Assembly (NCBI RefSeq): GCF_001942345.1
Contig: NZ_MKKI01000022.1
Span: 310,001-374,000, forward strand
DNA from: Corynebacterium sp. CNJ-954
Lineage (GTDB): Bacteria; Actinomycetota; Actinomycetes; Mycobacteriales; Mycobacteriaceae
Length of the DNA: 64,000 bases
Direction of reading: 5' to 3'
Position numbers and translations under genes: made by a program
Notes under the pieces: generated by a model
Told to the model about the DNA's origin: nothing
The model's input: only the letters and a program-made list of their open reading frames with translations
Database searches by the model: none
Shown: in pieces, positions 55,801 through 63,782 of the stretch
Layout of the letters: the number at the start of each line of letters is the position of its first letter
How positions within the stretch are numbered: position 1 is the stretch's first letter

Positions 55801-56364
55801 GTGAACAGCCAACGAACCAGCATTCTCGACGGTGCACTCCAGTTGCTGGATGAGTCCGCCGCGGGAGGGGGCCTGTCCCTCGACCGGGTCGCCAAACAGG
55901 TAGGAATCACGAAGCCGGGACTGATGTACCACTTCCCGTCCAAAGAAGCGCTGATGCTTGCCCTCGTCGACCATGTCGTCGACCGGTGGGAGAAGCAGCT
56001 CAACGACGCGCTCGGCGCTCCGGTGCAGGGGGCGGGACCTGTCGAGCGCATCACCGCCTATGCCGAGTTCACCCTGTCCTCCACCTTCGGCACGTCGGAC
56101 ATCGTGATGCTCGCCGACCCTCGGCTGCGCAAGCAGATGACCGCCCGGTGGCAGCAGCGCATCGCGCCCTGGGTCGTGATCGAGGAAGACACCCGTACCG
56201 GTCTCGACTCCTCGGCGCGTGCCCGGCTCAACGGTGTGCGGCTGATGGCGGACGGTGCATGGTTGGCGTCGGCCACCGGCGTCCTGGACCCCGGTGAGGA
56301 AGAACGCCTGGAGGTCCTCGAGGTCGCACGTGACATCCTGACGTCCTTGGAGGTGGACGGATGA
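55801..56364 (+). CDS. TetR-family transcriptional regulator
   Basis: 187 aa from GTG 55801. The helix-turn-helix is GLSLDRVAKQVGITKPGLMYHFPSKEAL (about residues 24-51), a standard TetR DNA-binding domain. An ATG at 55783 in frame lies within the palindrome and is less likely; no Shine-Dalgarno site is evident, so the mRNA may be leaderless. Overlaps the first SMR gene by four bases and so very likely controls the efflux pair. Confidence 0.82.
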   Translation: MNSQRTSILDGALQLLDESAAGGGLSLDRVAKQVGITKPGLMYHFPSKEALMLALVDHVVDRWEKQLNDALGAPVQGAGPVERITAYAEFTLSSTFGTSDIVMLADPRLRKQMTARWQQRIAPWVVIEEDTRTGLDSSARARLNGVRLMADGAWLASATGVLDPGEEERLEVLEVARDILTSLEVDG

Positions 56365-56726
56365 TCGGCTGGCTCACCCTGCTGGCGGCGATCTTCTCCG
56401 AGGTCGGCGCATCGCTCTCCCTGAAGGCGGCTGTGGACAACCCTGCCTGGTACATCACCGTCGTCCTCGGTTACACCTTCGCCTTCGTCATGCTCTTCCA
56501 GTCGCTGAAGGCGGGACTCGCGCTCGGCGTGGCCTACGGAGTCTGGGCGGCGTCCGGTGTGGCGTTGACGGCGATCCTCGCCTCGGCGGTCTTCGGCGAG
56601 CCGATGACCGCGATGAAGACCCTCGGTATCGTCCTGGTCATGGGCGGTGTGCTGCTCGTCGAGATCGGTTCGCAACGGGCGAACCAGCGTCGTCTCGACG
56701 AACAGGGGCAGCGAGGGGTGGCCTGA
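56361..56726 (+). CDS. Small multidrug resistance (SMR) efflux subunit 1
   Basis: 121 aa with four membrane helices. The essential acidic residue is Glu14 (AAIFSEVGASLSLK), and GVAYGVWAASGVALTAILA and GIVLVMGGVLLVEIG are SMR hallmarks. A basic, polar tail of about 18 residues extends past the last helix, as in the longer partner of paired SMR pumps. Shares one base with the next gene. Confidence 0.85.
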   Translation: MIGWLTLLAAIFSEVGASLSLKAAVDNPAWYITVVLGYTFAFVMLFQSLKAGLALGVAYGVWAASGVALTAILASAVFGEPMTAMKTLGIVLVMGGVLLVEIGSQRANQRRLDEQGQRGVA

Positions 56727-57043
56727 TGGCGTGGGTCTTTCTCGTCGCCGCCGTCGTCTTCGAGGTGTCGGCGACCATCTGTCTACGCATGTCGGTCACA
56801 GGCACGAGGGCCTGGTACATTCCTGTCGGAGTGGGCTACGTCCTGGCGTTCACCGCACTGTCGTCTGCGCTTGTCCAGGGGATGGAACTGGGCGTGGCCT
56901 ACGGGATCTGGGCAGCGACAGGGGTCGCGCTGACCGCGGTTCTCAGTCGTGCCTTCTTCAAGGAGCCGCTGACACTGTTGATGACCTGCGGCATCATCCT
57001 GATCATGGGCGGCGTGCTGCTCGTTGAACTCGGGAGTGTTTGA
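56726..57043 (+). CDS. Small multidrug resistance (SMR) efflux subunit 2
   Basis: 105 aa, four helices, Glu13 in VVFEVSATICLRMS, plus GVAYGIWAATGVALTAVLS and GIILIMGGVLLVELG. With subunit 1 it probably forms a heterodimeric pump of the EbrAB/YkkCD type for cationic compounds. The last 41 bp overlap a convergent gene. Confidence 0.85.
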   Translation: MAWVFLVAAVVFEVSATICLRMSVTGTRAWYIPVGVGYVLAFTALSSALVQGMELGVAYGIWAATGVALTAVLSRAFFKEPLTLLMTCGIILIMGGVLLVELGSV

Positions 57044-57317
57044 CCAGGTGTTCCGCCGCCGCGGAGAGCTCGTCGCGGACGGCCGCCAGGTCTTCGGAGG
57101 AGGCGGTGTCCAGCATCGTCACGATGGTCTGGTGTGCTCTCGTCCGGTGCTCCCGGTCGTCGTCGTCCCATTCGCCGCTCACGTGGGCGGCGATCAGGTG
57201 CGCGTCATCATCCAGGGTGAGGGCAGCGTCCTGCGCCGTCGGTGCCGCGGTGGTCGTGGCGTCGATGTAGGTGCTGACGATGCCTCGCAGTTGCGGGGGA
57301 ATGGATTCGGAGGACAT
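57003..57317 (-). CDS. Hypothetical protein
   Basis: 104 aa, acidic, predicted largely helical (DAALTLDDDAHLIAAHVSGE, DLAAVRDELSAAAEHLVKHS). No recognised domain. ATG 57317. It overlaps the end of SMR subunit 2 on the other strand by 41 bp, so the true C-terminus or the gene itself is uncertain. Confidence 0.45.
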   Translation of the reverse strand: MSSESIPPQLRGIVSTYIDATTTAAPTAQDAALTLDDDAHLIAAHVSGEWDDDDREHRTRAHQTIVTMLDTASSEDLAAVRDELSAAAEHLVKHSRVQRAARRP

Positions 57318-57660
57318 GGAGTCCAGTGTTGCCGCGCAGCGGCGATGTTCGCAACCGCCCTACGTTGAAAGGTGCCCGAACCATGCCAGGGAGGCAAGAA
57401 GGTCGTTGGATGAACGACCAAACGCCATCCGCTCCGGAGTCGCACATGGCAGAGCCCTCAGGAGATCTACGGTAAAGCAGTACGAACAAGGGCATCGATC
57501 AGTCATGCAGGTGATGAGTGGCGCGCGACCGCCGGTAGCGCCAGAGGCTATCTTCCAGTTGTTAATCGCGCCTCCTTTCCTCGACGAGCCCGGTGAACCG
57601 CCGACCGCCGAATGTGTACAGACCCGATGATTCGGAACCGATCGGAATGGGAGACGTACG
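57318..57660. other. 343-bp gap between the hypothetical gene and the riboflavin kinase gene
   Basis: No supported gene. Both flanking genes are on the minus strand, so the left part would carry the promoter of the 57003-57317 gene. Open frames here lack homology and ribosome sites. Local GC falls towards 57660. Confidence 0.45.
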
Positions 57661-58095
57661 CTAATCGGACACGGTCACACCCGCAGTCAATTTTCGCGAC
57701 TCTGCTGCATACATTCTGGTTACGGAGACATCTGTCTCCATGCAGTCGATAAGCTCGTCCAGTGACGCGAAATCCTGTTGACCACGGATGAAGCGTTCAA
57801 GATGAACCTCGAGATTCCTCTCGTACAGGTCGCCAGCGAAATCAAGAAGGAAAGCTTCTACTAGTAGTGGTCCCTGACGATCGTAGAATGTCGGACGTCT
57901 TCCCACAGACACGGTGCTGACGAAGCTGTTTCCGGTGGCCGAGTCTTCGACCCGGCCTGCCCACACACCGGTCAGATCTGTCTCCCTGGACCGAGAAACA
58001 TCGGAGATGTCGATGTTCGCGGTCGGGAAACCGAGCTCCCGCCCGCGGCGATCACCGTGCTCCACAGTTCCGTGAATAACATGGATGCTACTCAT
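57661..58095 (-). CDS. Stand-alone riboflavin kinase
   Basis: 144 aa matching the C-terminal flavokinase half of bifunctional RibF: HGTVEHGDRRGRELGFPTANI (ATP/Mg site, PTAN motif), GVWAGRV, VSVGRRPTFYDRQGPLLVEAFLLDF and LYERNLEVHLERFIRGQQDF. The FAD synthetase half is absent. It would make FMN from riboflavin. As last gene of the operon behind an FMN-dependent LLM enzyme, it looks like a dedicated cofactor supplier. Confidence 0.85.
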   Translation of the reverse strand: MSSIHVIHGTVEHGDRRGRELGFPTANIDISDVSRSRETDLTGVWAGRVEDSATGNSFVSTVSVGRRPTFYDRQGPLLVEAFLLDFAGDLYERNLEVHLERFIRGQQDFASLDELIDCMETDVSVTRMYAAESRKLTAGVTVSD

Positions 58096-58116
58096 ACCGG
58101 ATCCTCCTCAGCTCTC

Positions 58117-59163
58117 CTACTGGAAGTTCGGGACTACTTCGTCGATGAACAACTGCAGGGACTTCTTCTTCTCTTCGTGTGACATCGAGTTGTCCGTCCA
58201 GAAGGCGTACTCGTCGTATCCCATCTCTTCGTAAGATTTCAGGCGCCCGGTGATCTCCGCCGGAGTTCCGATCATTGCGCTGTGGTGCAGTGAGTCGACA
58301 TCGAACTCCGGCCGGTCCTCAACCGTGGACAGCGGCTGTGGTTCAAGGAAGCCGTCCTCTGGAGATTCTTTTCCGAACGCCCACGAGCTGAAGGTGCGGT
58401 AGAAGCGGCTGACAGCATCGGCCCCGGGACGCCATCCCTCCGGATCGTCCGGCGAGTGGACGTAGGTGTGCCGCAGGACCATGATCTCGGGATTGTGGTC
58501 GGCTTCTGGGTGGGCTTCCACGGCCGCGTCGAATTTGTTCTTGAGGTCCTGCACTTCCGAGTCGTCCTTCATCAGAGGCGTGACCTGGACGTGACAGCCG
58601 TTGGCGATGGCGAATTCATGGGTTTCAGGTGTACGCGCAGCGACCCATGTTTTCGGTCCGGGCTGCTGCATCGGCTTCGGTACCGAGGTTGAAACCGGGA
58701 AGGACCAGTGCGCACCATCGTGGGCGTAGTCGCCTTCCCAGAGCTTCTTCACCGCTGGGATAAGTTCGCGGAGGTAAGTGCCTCCGTCCTTGGCCGACAG
58801 TCCGCCAGCCATGCGATCGAACTCAAACTGGTAGGCGCCGCGGGCGACACCAAGTTCTGCGCGACCGTCGCTGATGACGTCGAGGAGGGCCGTCTCGCCG
58901 GCAGCACGGATCGGATTCCAGAATGGAGCGATGATGGTGCCTGCACCCAGGCGGATGATGCTGGTCTGCGCTGCGAGAGATGCGAGAGCCACCATCGGGT
59001 TGGGGGCGACGGTGTACTCCATTGAGTGGTGTTCGCCGGTCCAGACAGTGCCGAAGCCTCCTTCTTCAGCCATTTTCACCAGCTCGACGAGGTTGTTCCA
59101 GTGCTCCTCGTGGCTGATGGAGTCATCCCAACGCTCCATGTGGATGAATAGTGAGAATCGCAT
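58117..59163 (-). CDS. LLM-class flavin-dependent oxidoreductase
   Basis: 348-aa bacterial-luciferase-like monooxygenase: MRFSLFIHMERWDDSISHEE, GFGTVWTGEHHSMEYTVAPN, RLGAGTIIAPFWNPIRAAGE, RAELGVARGAYQFEFDRMAG and WVAARTPETHEFAIANG. It probably uses FMNH2 and O2 to open or hydroxylate a small organic substrate. Neighbouring tautomerase, aldehyde dehydrogenase and hydrolase genes suggest ring or chain cleavage products. The substrate is unknown. Confidence 0.8.
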   Translation of the reverse strand: MRFSLFIHMERWDDSISHEEHWNNLVELVKMAEEGGFGTVWTGEHHSMEYTVAPNPMVALASLAAQTSIIRLGAGTIIAPFWNPIRAAGETALLDVISDGRAELGVARGAYQFEFDRMAGGLSAKDGGTYLRELIPAVKKLWEGDYAHDGAHWSFPVSTSVPKPMQQPGPKTWVAARTPETHEFAIANGCHVQVTPLMKDDSEVQDLKNKFDAAVEAHPEADHNPEIMVLRHTYVHSPDDPEGWRPGADAVSRFYRTFSSWAFGKESPEDGFLEPQPLSTVEDRPEFDVDSLHHSAMIGTPAEITGRLKSYEEMGYDEYAFWTDNSMSHEEKKKSLQLFIDEVVPNFQ

Positions 59164-59164
59164 G

Positions 59165-59353
59165 TCATTTCCTTTCTGTGATGGTGGTGTTTGTTCTCGC
59201 CCAAAGGTCAGGGGGGACCTCGCGGACGATTACGGTGATGTTTTCCGGAGCCGCGTCGACGGTGGACTCTGCTACACGGTGGAGACCGTCGATAAGATTC
59301 CGAAGTTGCTCGGGTGTTCTGCCTTGAGCGATGGATACGTCGATCAGTGGCAC
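59165..59353 (-). CDS. 4-oxalocrotonate tautomerase family protein
   Basis: 62 aa from GTG 59353. Removal of the initiator Met leaves Pro1 (PLIDVSIAQGRTPEQLRNLI), the catalytic base of 4-OT enzymes, with TVIVREVPPDLWA in the expected place. Such enzymes isomerise unsaturated keto acids in catabolic pathways. Six bases after the ALDH stop. Confidence 0.85.
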   Translation of the reverse strand: MPLIDVSIAQGRTPEQLRNLIDGLHRVAESTVDAAPENITVIVREVPPDLWARTNTTITERK

Positions 59354-59359
59354 GGTGGT

Positions 59360-60844
59360 CTATCCCCTCATCACGAATGGATCAGCGACGGGGGCTTCGT
59401 CGGTGTTGATCCAGACGGACTTCAGTCGCGTGTACTCGCTCATTGATTCGATGCCGTGCTCGATACCGACCCCGGACTGCTTGAATCCCTGGCGCGGTGA
59501 CATCGGTGACATCGCCCGGTAGGTGTTCACCCACACGGTCCCCGCCTCGAGACGCTGGGACATGCGCATGGCCCGTTGAAGGTTGGACGTCCAGACACCG
59601 GCCGCCAGGCCGTAGTCGGTATCATTCGCCAGGCGGAGAGCCTCATCTTCAGTGTCGAACGGGATGACCGCAGCCACCGGTCCGAAGATCTCCTCCTGAC
59701 ACACCCTCATGTCGTTGGTTGCGTCGGTGAGAACAGTGGGGGAGAGGAAGTAACCGGGAAGGTCCAAGCCTTCAGGACGGGTGCCTCCATAGTGCAGTGT
59801 GGCTCCCTCATTGACCCCGATGTCGACGTAGGACTTCACCTTGTTCAACTGGTCCTCGAACGCAAGCGGGCCGAGCTCGGTCTCGTCGGACAACGGGTCG
59901 CCGATCTTGATGGTGGAGGCACGGTGAGTGATCTTCTCCACCAATTCATCGTGAATGCTTCGGTGCGCGAAGATCCGTGAACCCGCGATGCAGGTCTGGC
60001 CGGCTGCGGCGAAGATGCCGGCCACTGCACCCATGGCGGCATTGTCGACATCTGCGTCTTCGAAGACGATGTTCGGGCTCTTGCCACCCAGCTCCAGGGT
60101 GCAGCCGATGAAGCGGGCCGCAGCACTGGCGGCGATGTTCGACCCGGTGCCCGTTGAACCGGTGAATGAGATCTTCGCCAGTTCCGGGGAATCGACCAGT
60201 GCGGCACCGGCTTCTCCACCGTATCCGGTGACGACGTTGACGACCCCGGCGGGAAAACCAGCTTCAACAGCGAGCTCTGCGAGACGAAGGATCGTCCGGG
60301 AAGTGTACTCACTCGGCTTGATCACAAGAGTGTTACCTGCGGCAAGAGCTGGTGCGAGCTTGGAGATTGTCAGCGTAAGCGGGGAGTTCCACGGTGTGAT
60401 TGCTCCGACTACGCCCAAAGGCTCGCGCATGGTGAAGTTGATGATGTCCAGTGAGGATGCCGGGATCTGTGAGCCCTGCACCTTGTCCGCCAGCCCGGCG
60501 TAGTAGTAGAGATACTCCGGAACGTTCTTGAGCTGGCCGGTCATTTCGCGCAGCAGTTTGCCGTTGTCTAGGCTCTCGTACCGCGCGAGCTCGGGGCCGT
60601 TCTCGCCAATCAGGTCGCCGAGCCGCCGCAACAGATGGCCACGTTTCGTCGCTGTAAGACCGGCCCATGAAGGATTCCGGAAGGCTTTGTCGGCGGCTGC
60701 CACCGCGACGGCTACGTCTTCGGCTGTTCCGCGTGCGGCCTCGTACAGGGGTTCGAGTGTGGCAGGGTTCGTCGAGGTGAAGTATTCCCTGTCTGCCGGG
60801 CTGTGGTGTTCCCCGTTGATGAAGTGGGCGAGGCGTTCAGTCAT
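59360..60844 (-). CDS. Aldehyde dehydrogenase (NAD(P)-dependent)
   Basis: 494 aa with ITPWNSPL (Asn153), KPSEYTS, FTGSTGTGSNIA, Glu251 in ELGGKSPNIVF, catalytic Cys285 in GQTCIAGSR, and EEIFGPV. Full-length class of semialdehyde and hydroxymuconic-type dehydrogenases. Likely oxidises an aldehyde made by the monooxygenase or hydrolase. Substrate unknown. Confidence 0.9.
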   Translation of the reverse strand: MTERLAHFINGEHHSPADREYFTSTNPATLEPLYEAARGTAEDVAVAVAAADKAFRNPSWAGLTATKRGHLLRRLGDLIGENGPELARYESLDNGKLLREMTGQLKNVPEYLYYYAGLADKVQGSQIPASSLDIINFTMREPLGVVGAITPWNSPLTLTISKLAPALAAGNTLVIKPSEYTSRTILRLAELAVEAGFPAGVVNVVTGYGGEAGAALVDSPELAKISFTGSTGTGSNIAASAAARFIGCTLELGGKSPNIVFEDADVDNAAMGAVAGIFAAAGQTCIAGSRIFAHRSIHDELVEKITHRASTIKIGDPLSDETELGPLAFEDQLNKVKSYVDIGVNEGATLHYGGTRPEGLDLPGYFLSPTVLTDATNDMRVCQEEIFGPVAAVIPFDTEDEALRLANDTDYGLAAGVWTSNLQRAMRMSQRLEAGTVWVNTYRAMSPMSPRQGFKQSGVGIEHGIESMSEYTRLKSVWINTDEAPVADPFVMRG

Positions 60845-60869
60845 GTGGTGCTCCTCTCGGTGGTGAAAA

Positions 60870-61640
60870 TCAGTGGTGAAGCTCGATGGCGCGGCCCACG
60901 TTCTGCCGGATCAGTGCCGCCAGGTGGTCCGGATGGGTATCAGGGATCATGTGCCGGGCGTCGCTGATGATGTGGACGGGTGTGCCGGGGATCCGCTCAG
61001 CGATACGTCTGCTCATCTCAGGTGTCGACCCGGGATCGAATTCGCCGGTGACCGCGAGGACGGGTATCCCTATCCGGTGGAGCTCCGGCTCCAGCTCTTT
61101 GTCGCCTTCGGCGAAGACACGGTAGGCGTGCAGGTAAGAACTGACGTCGTTCGCTAGCAGTATCTGTCGTGTCCGCGTTCGAAGCGCCGGGGCATCCGGA
61201 ATGCCGGGCTCATCTGGGAACCAGCGTTCCAGTGCTTTCTGTGCGCTCTGCGGAAAGTCCATGGCTGCTGTGTCCAGGCGTTGCAACACGGCGGCTGTTT
61301 CCTCGTCTGTTCTGGCACAGACGGAACTGACGCAGGTAAGGGAAGCGACTCGTGCCGGGTAGTGTACGGCGATGTACTGCGCTATGAGGGACCCTAGTGA
61401 GAAACCGACCAGATGGGCTGGTTCATCGGGATCCCCGGGAAGCCGCCCCACGACGTCGGCGGCCAATTCCGCCAAGCTGGTGGGAGCTGTCAGCGGGGGC
61501 TGACCGCCGTGCCCGGGCAGGTCGAGAGCGATGACCGTGCCGACGGCATCCCCTTCGCTGTCGGTCAGCGTGGAAATAACGGCGTTCCAGATGCTGGCGT
61601 CGAGGCCGACGCCGTGGAGTAGAACGATGGGATATCCCAT
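60870..61640 (-). CDS. Alpha/beta hydrolase
   Basis: 256 aa: oxyanion motif LLHGVGLDASIW, nucleophile elbow GFSLGS (Ser81) and a C-terminal His in SDARHMIPDTHP. Similar to hydrolases of aromatic catabolism such as enol-lactone or C-C bond hydrolases, which fits its neighbours. Substrate unknown. Confidence 0.85.
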   Translation of the reverse strand: MGYPIVLLHGVGLDASIWNAVISTLTDSEGDAVGTVIALDLPGHGGQPPLTAPTSLAELAADVVGRLPGDPDEPAHLVGFSLGSLIAQYIAVHYPARVASLTCVSSVCARTDEETAAVLQRLDTAAMDFPQSAQKALERWFPDEPGIPDAPALRTRTRQILLANDVSSYLHAYRVFAEGDKELEPELHRIGIPVLAVTGEFDPGSTPEMSRRIAERIPGTPVHIISDARHMIPDTHPDHLAALIRQNVGRAIELHH

Positions 61641-61652
61641 GGGAACGACCCG

Positions 61653-62207
61653 CTACTTCGTTTCCGTCGAGAGATCCGCGAGACGCTGCTGGGGCCGCCC
61701 GGTACCCGTACCTCCGAGAGCGATGACGATCTCGTCAGGATGGGGGGCGTCCGCGACCCGGCACTCCACAGTCTGGTGGTGAGAGCGGATCGTGGCATCA
61801 GTGAAGTGCTTCAGCGGCATGTCGAAGGAAGCTCCCGAAACACCTCGGCGCTCGACGGCGGGCAGGAGTGTGGAGGCGTCGGCGGCGTCCCGGAAGTGGT
61901 TGCCGAACTTCAACGTATGGATCAGAGCGGAGCCGTGTTCGATCTCGCCGTTGGTACCGACGATTGCGGCTTTGCCGTAAGCCTCGAGGGGGACCCCCAG
62001 TGCTTCCATCACTCGGGGAGCCAGGAGAGCCCCAAGATCTGAAGCGTTGGCGTCGATGCCAGGCGCTAGGTCGTCGACGAAGCCTTGGCCCGCCCACGGG
62101 TTCTTGATGACCGCCGCAACGACGACGACTCGTTTCACCGGGTCGACGTCGCGGCCGCCCTCGGAGAAGATCTCGTCGACGGTGGTGGTGAGTTTACGGA
62201 GTTCCAT
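61653..62207 (-). CDS. DUF1185 (amino acid synthesis) family protein, copy 2
   Basis: 184 aa with RVVVVAAVIKNPWAGQGFVDDL, GKAAIVGTNGEIEHGSALIH and CRVADAPHPDEIVIALGGTG, the DUF1185 pattern. Biochemical role is not established despite the family name. Shares one base with copy 1 (62207-62839), to which it is clearly related; both probably form a mixed complex or act on successive intermediates. Confidence 0.72.
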   Translation of the reverse strand: MELRKLTTTVDEIFSEGGRDVDPVKRVVVVAAVIKNPWAGQGFVDDLAPGIDANASDLGALLAPRVMEALGVPLEAYGKAAIVGTNGEIEHGSALIHTLKFGNHFRDAADASTLLPAVERRGVSGASFDMPLKHFTDATIRSHHQTVECRVADAPHPDEIVIALGGTGTGRPQQRLADLSTETK

Positions 62208-62839
62208 TAGATGAGTCCTTTCAGGATGTCAGTGGTGACCGGCTGATCGGTGCGCCGGTCACCGATACGGGGGAACGGCCGGGGTCCGGTGGATGCCGCA
62301 GCGATCACGCAGATCTCATCGGCGTGAGGTGCATCAGCGAGGTTCACGTCGATCGTCTGGTAATGGTCGCGGTTGGCGGCGTGGGTCTTGTGCCACATCG
62401 GCACGTGTACCGATGTGCCCTCCGGCACCCTCCCGTCGGTGAAGCAGATGATGGACGTACCGCCCAGCAACTCGCGGACGAGGTTGCCGAAGTACGGGGT
62501 GTGGACGAGCGCTCCAGCGTGCTCGAGCTCGCCGTCGGTGCCGACAAGCGCGGCTTTTCCGAAGGCCTCGATGTTGTCTGCCCCGCCAAGCGAATCAGTC
62601 AAACGCTGTGCCAGGAGTGCCGCCAGGACCGGGGCCACGGTGCGAGTCTCTGTGGACAGGTCCCTCTCTGGCCCGCTGCCGACCCAGGGATTGCGAAGTA
62701 CCGCGATAGCCGCGGCCTTGTGTACAGGCTGGGCCAGGCTTCTACCAGTCTCGGCGACGACTTCCTCATGTGCCAGCGATAGTCTTCGCACACCGAGACT
62801 GGCTCCCAGTTCCTCGAAGGTAGTTGGTTTGTCTGTCAT
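62207..62839 (-). CDS. DUF1185 (amino acid synthesis) family protein, copy 1
   Basis: 210 aa, related to copy 2: AAAIAVLRNPWVGSGPERDL, FGKAALVGTDGELEHAGALV and NLADAPHADEICVIAAASTG align block for block. ATG 62839 overlaps the GntR stop (ATGA), so regulator and pathway genes are one transcript. Function unknown. Confidence 0.72.
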   Translation of the reverse strand: MTDKPTTFEELGASLGVRRLSLAHEEVVAETGRSLAQPVHKAAAIAVLRNPWVGSGPERDLSTETRTVAPVLAALLAQRLTDSLGGADNIEAFGKAALVGTDGELEHAGALVHTPYFGNLVRELLGGTSIICFTDGRVPEGTSVHVPMWHKTHAANRDHYQTIDVNLADAPHADEICVIAAASTGPRPFPRIGDRRTDQPVTTDILKGLI

Positions 62840-63555
62840 CTTTTCTCCTCTGTGTGGTGGTCGGCTGGGACGCCCGGTCCGAAGTCATCACCGAAACTCT
62901 GGTAGAGCGCAGCACGGCTCGACGCCCCGACATGCGCCCGCATCGCCATCTCTGCGCCGTAGGGATCCTTGTCCCGGATTGCCGCAAGTACGTCGTGATG
63001 CTCCCGGTCTGACTCGCTCAGGCGTTTGGGATCGGTCACGGTCTTCTTGACGAGGTGGTCGTATGCCAGCTGATTCATGAGCCAGCCGTAGGTTTCGTAG
63101 AGCTTTTCGTTGTCTGCGCCGCGGACAAGTGTCCAGTGGAACTCGCTGACCAGCTGTGCGTACCGGGCACTGTCACCCTGCTGGGCGGCGTCGTCGGATT
63201 CGAGGACGTTTCGCTCGAGAACATCAAGTTCGGGTACTCGACCGCGCTGTGCCATAAGGCTTGCGGCCAGCCCTTCGAGGGATTCCTTGAGTTGGAAGAG
63301 CTCGATGATCTCGCGTCGGGTCGGCTCTCTGACGAACGTCCCTACTCGCGGCCGGATCTCGACCAGCCCGATCATCTGCAGGGCCTTGAGCGCTTCACGG
63401 ACAGGCGTTCGGCTGACTCCGTATTCCTCAGCGAGCGAGGTCTCCGGGATCTGCTCTCCTGGGGCGAATTCTCCGGTGACGATCCGAGCTCTGATTCGCT
63501 CGTGGAGTGTCAGTTCAGGTGCGGGAGCCGACGTGCTCGAAGTCGTATGTTGCAT
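62836..63555 (-). CDS. GntR-family (FadR/FCD type) transcriptional regulator
   Basis: 239 aa. The winged HTH spans RIRARIVTGEFAPGEQIPET, LAEEYGVSRTPVREALKALQ and GLVEIRPRVGTFVREP (about 19-87), followed by an all-helical FCD ligand domain. ATG 63555 sits inside one copy of a 14-bp repeat also found in the promoter of the divergent gene, pointing to autoregulation. It heads the catabolic operon running to 57661. An upstream start at 63591 is possible. Confidence 0.85.
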   Translation of the reverse strand: MQHTTSSTSAPAPELTLHERIRARIVTGEFAPGEQIPETSLAEEYGVSRTPVREALKALQMIGLVEIRPRVGTFVREPTRREIIELFQLKESLEGLAASLMAQRGRVPELDVLERNVLESDDAAQQGDSARYAQLVSEFHWTLVRGADNEKLYETYGWLMNQLAYDHLVKKTVTDPKRLSESDREHHDVLAAIRDKDPYGAEMAMRAHVGASSRAALYQSFGDDFGPGVPADHHTEEKR

Positions 63556-63560
63556 ACAAG
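63547..63560. promoter_or_regulatory. Putative GntR operator, copy A
   Basis: ATGTTGCATACAAG, identical to copy B at 63709-63722. The TTGTATGCAACAT core on the reverse strand is a typical FadR-subfamily half-palindrome. It covers the regulator's start codon. Confidence 0.6.
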
Positions 63561-63686
63561 GAATGTAACCCGAGAGTGCGATGTAATGCAAGGTTCCGAT
63601 TGGATCGACGCAGAAGTCATGCTCCTATGCAGTTCAAAGCCACTTGCTCTGAACGCTTGACGTGATGCTCGACACTCTCTATCGTT

Positions 63687-63722
63687 TGTTGTGTGCAACG
63701 TAACGCTAATGTTGCATACAAG
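63687..63722. promoter_or_regulatory. Putative GntR operator, copy B, with inverted partner
   Basis: ATGTTGCATACAAG (63709-63722) is preceded by TTGTGTGCAAC (63688-63698), an inverted copy with one mismatch. The pair lies 60-95 bp before the SnoaL-like start and suits binding by the divergent GntR protein. Confidence 0.55.
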
Positions 63723-63782
63723 AGACGCGTTGTGTCCGGCAGGTTGGACGACGCCGGGCACCTGCATAAGAGAGAGGTGGGC

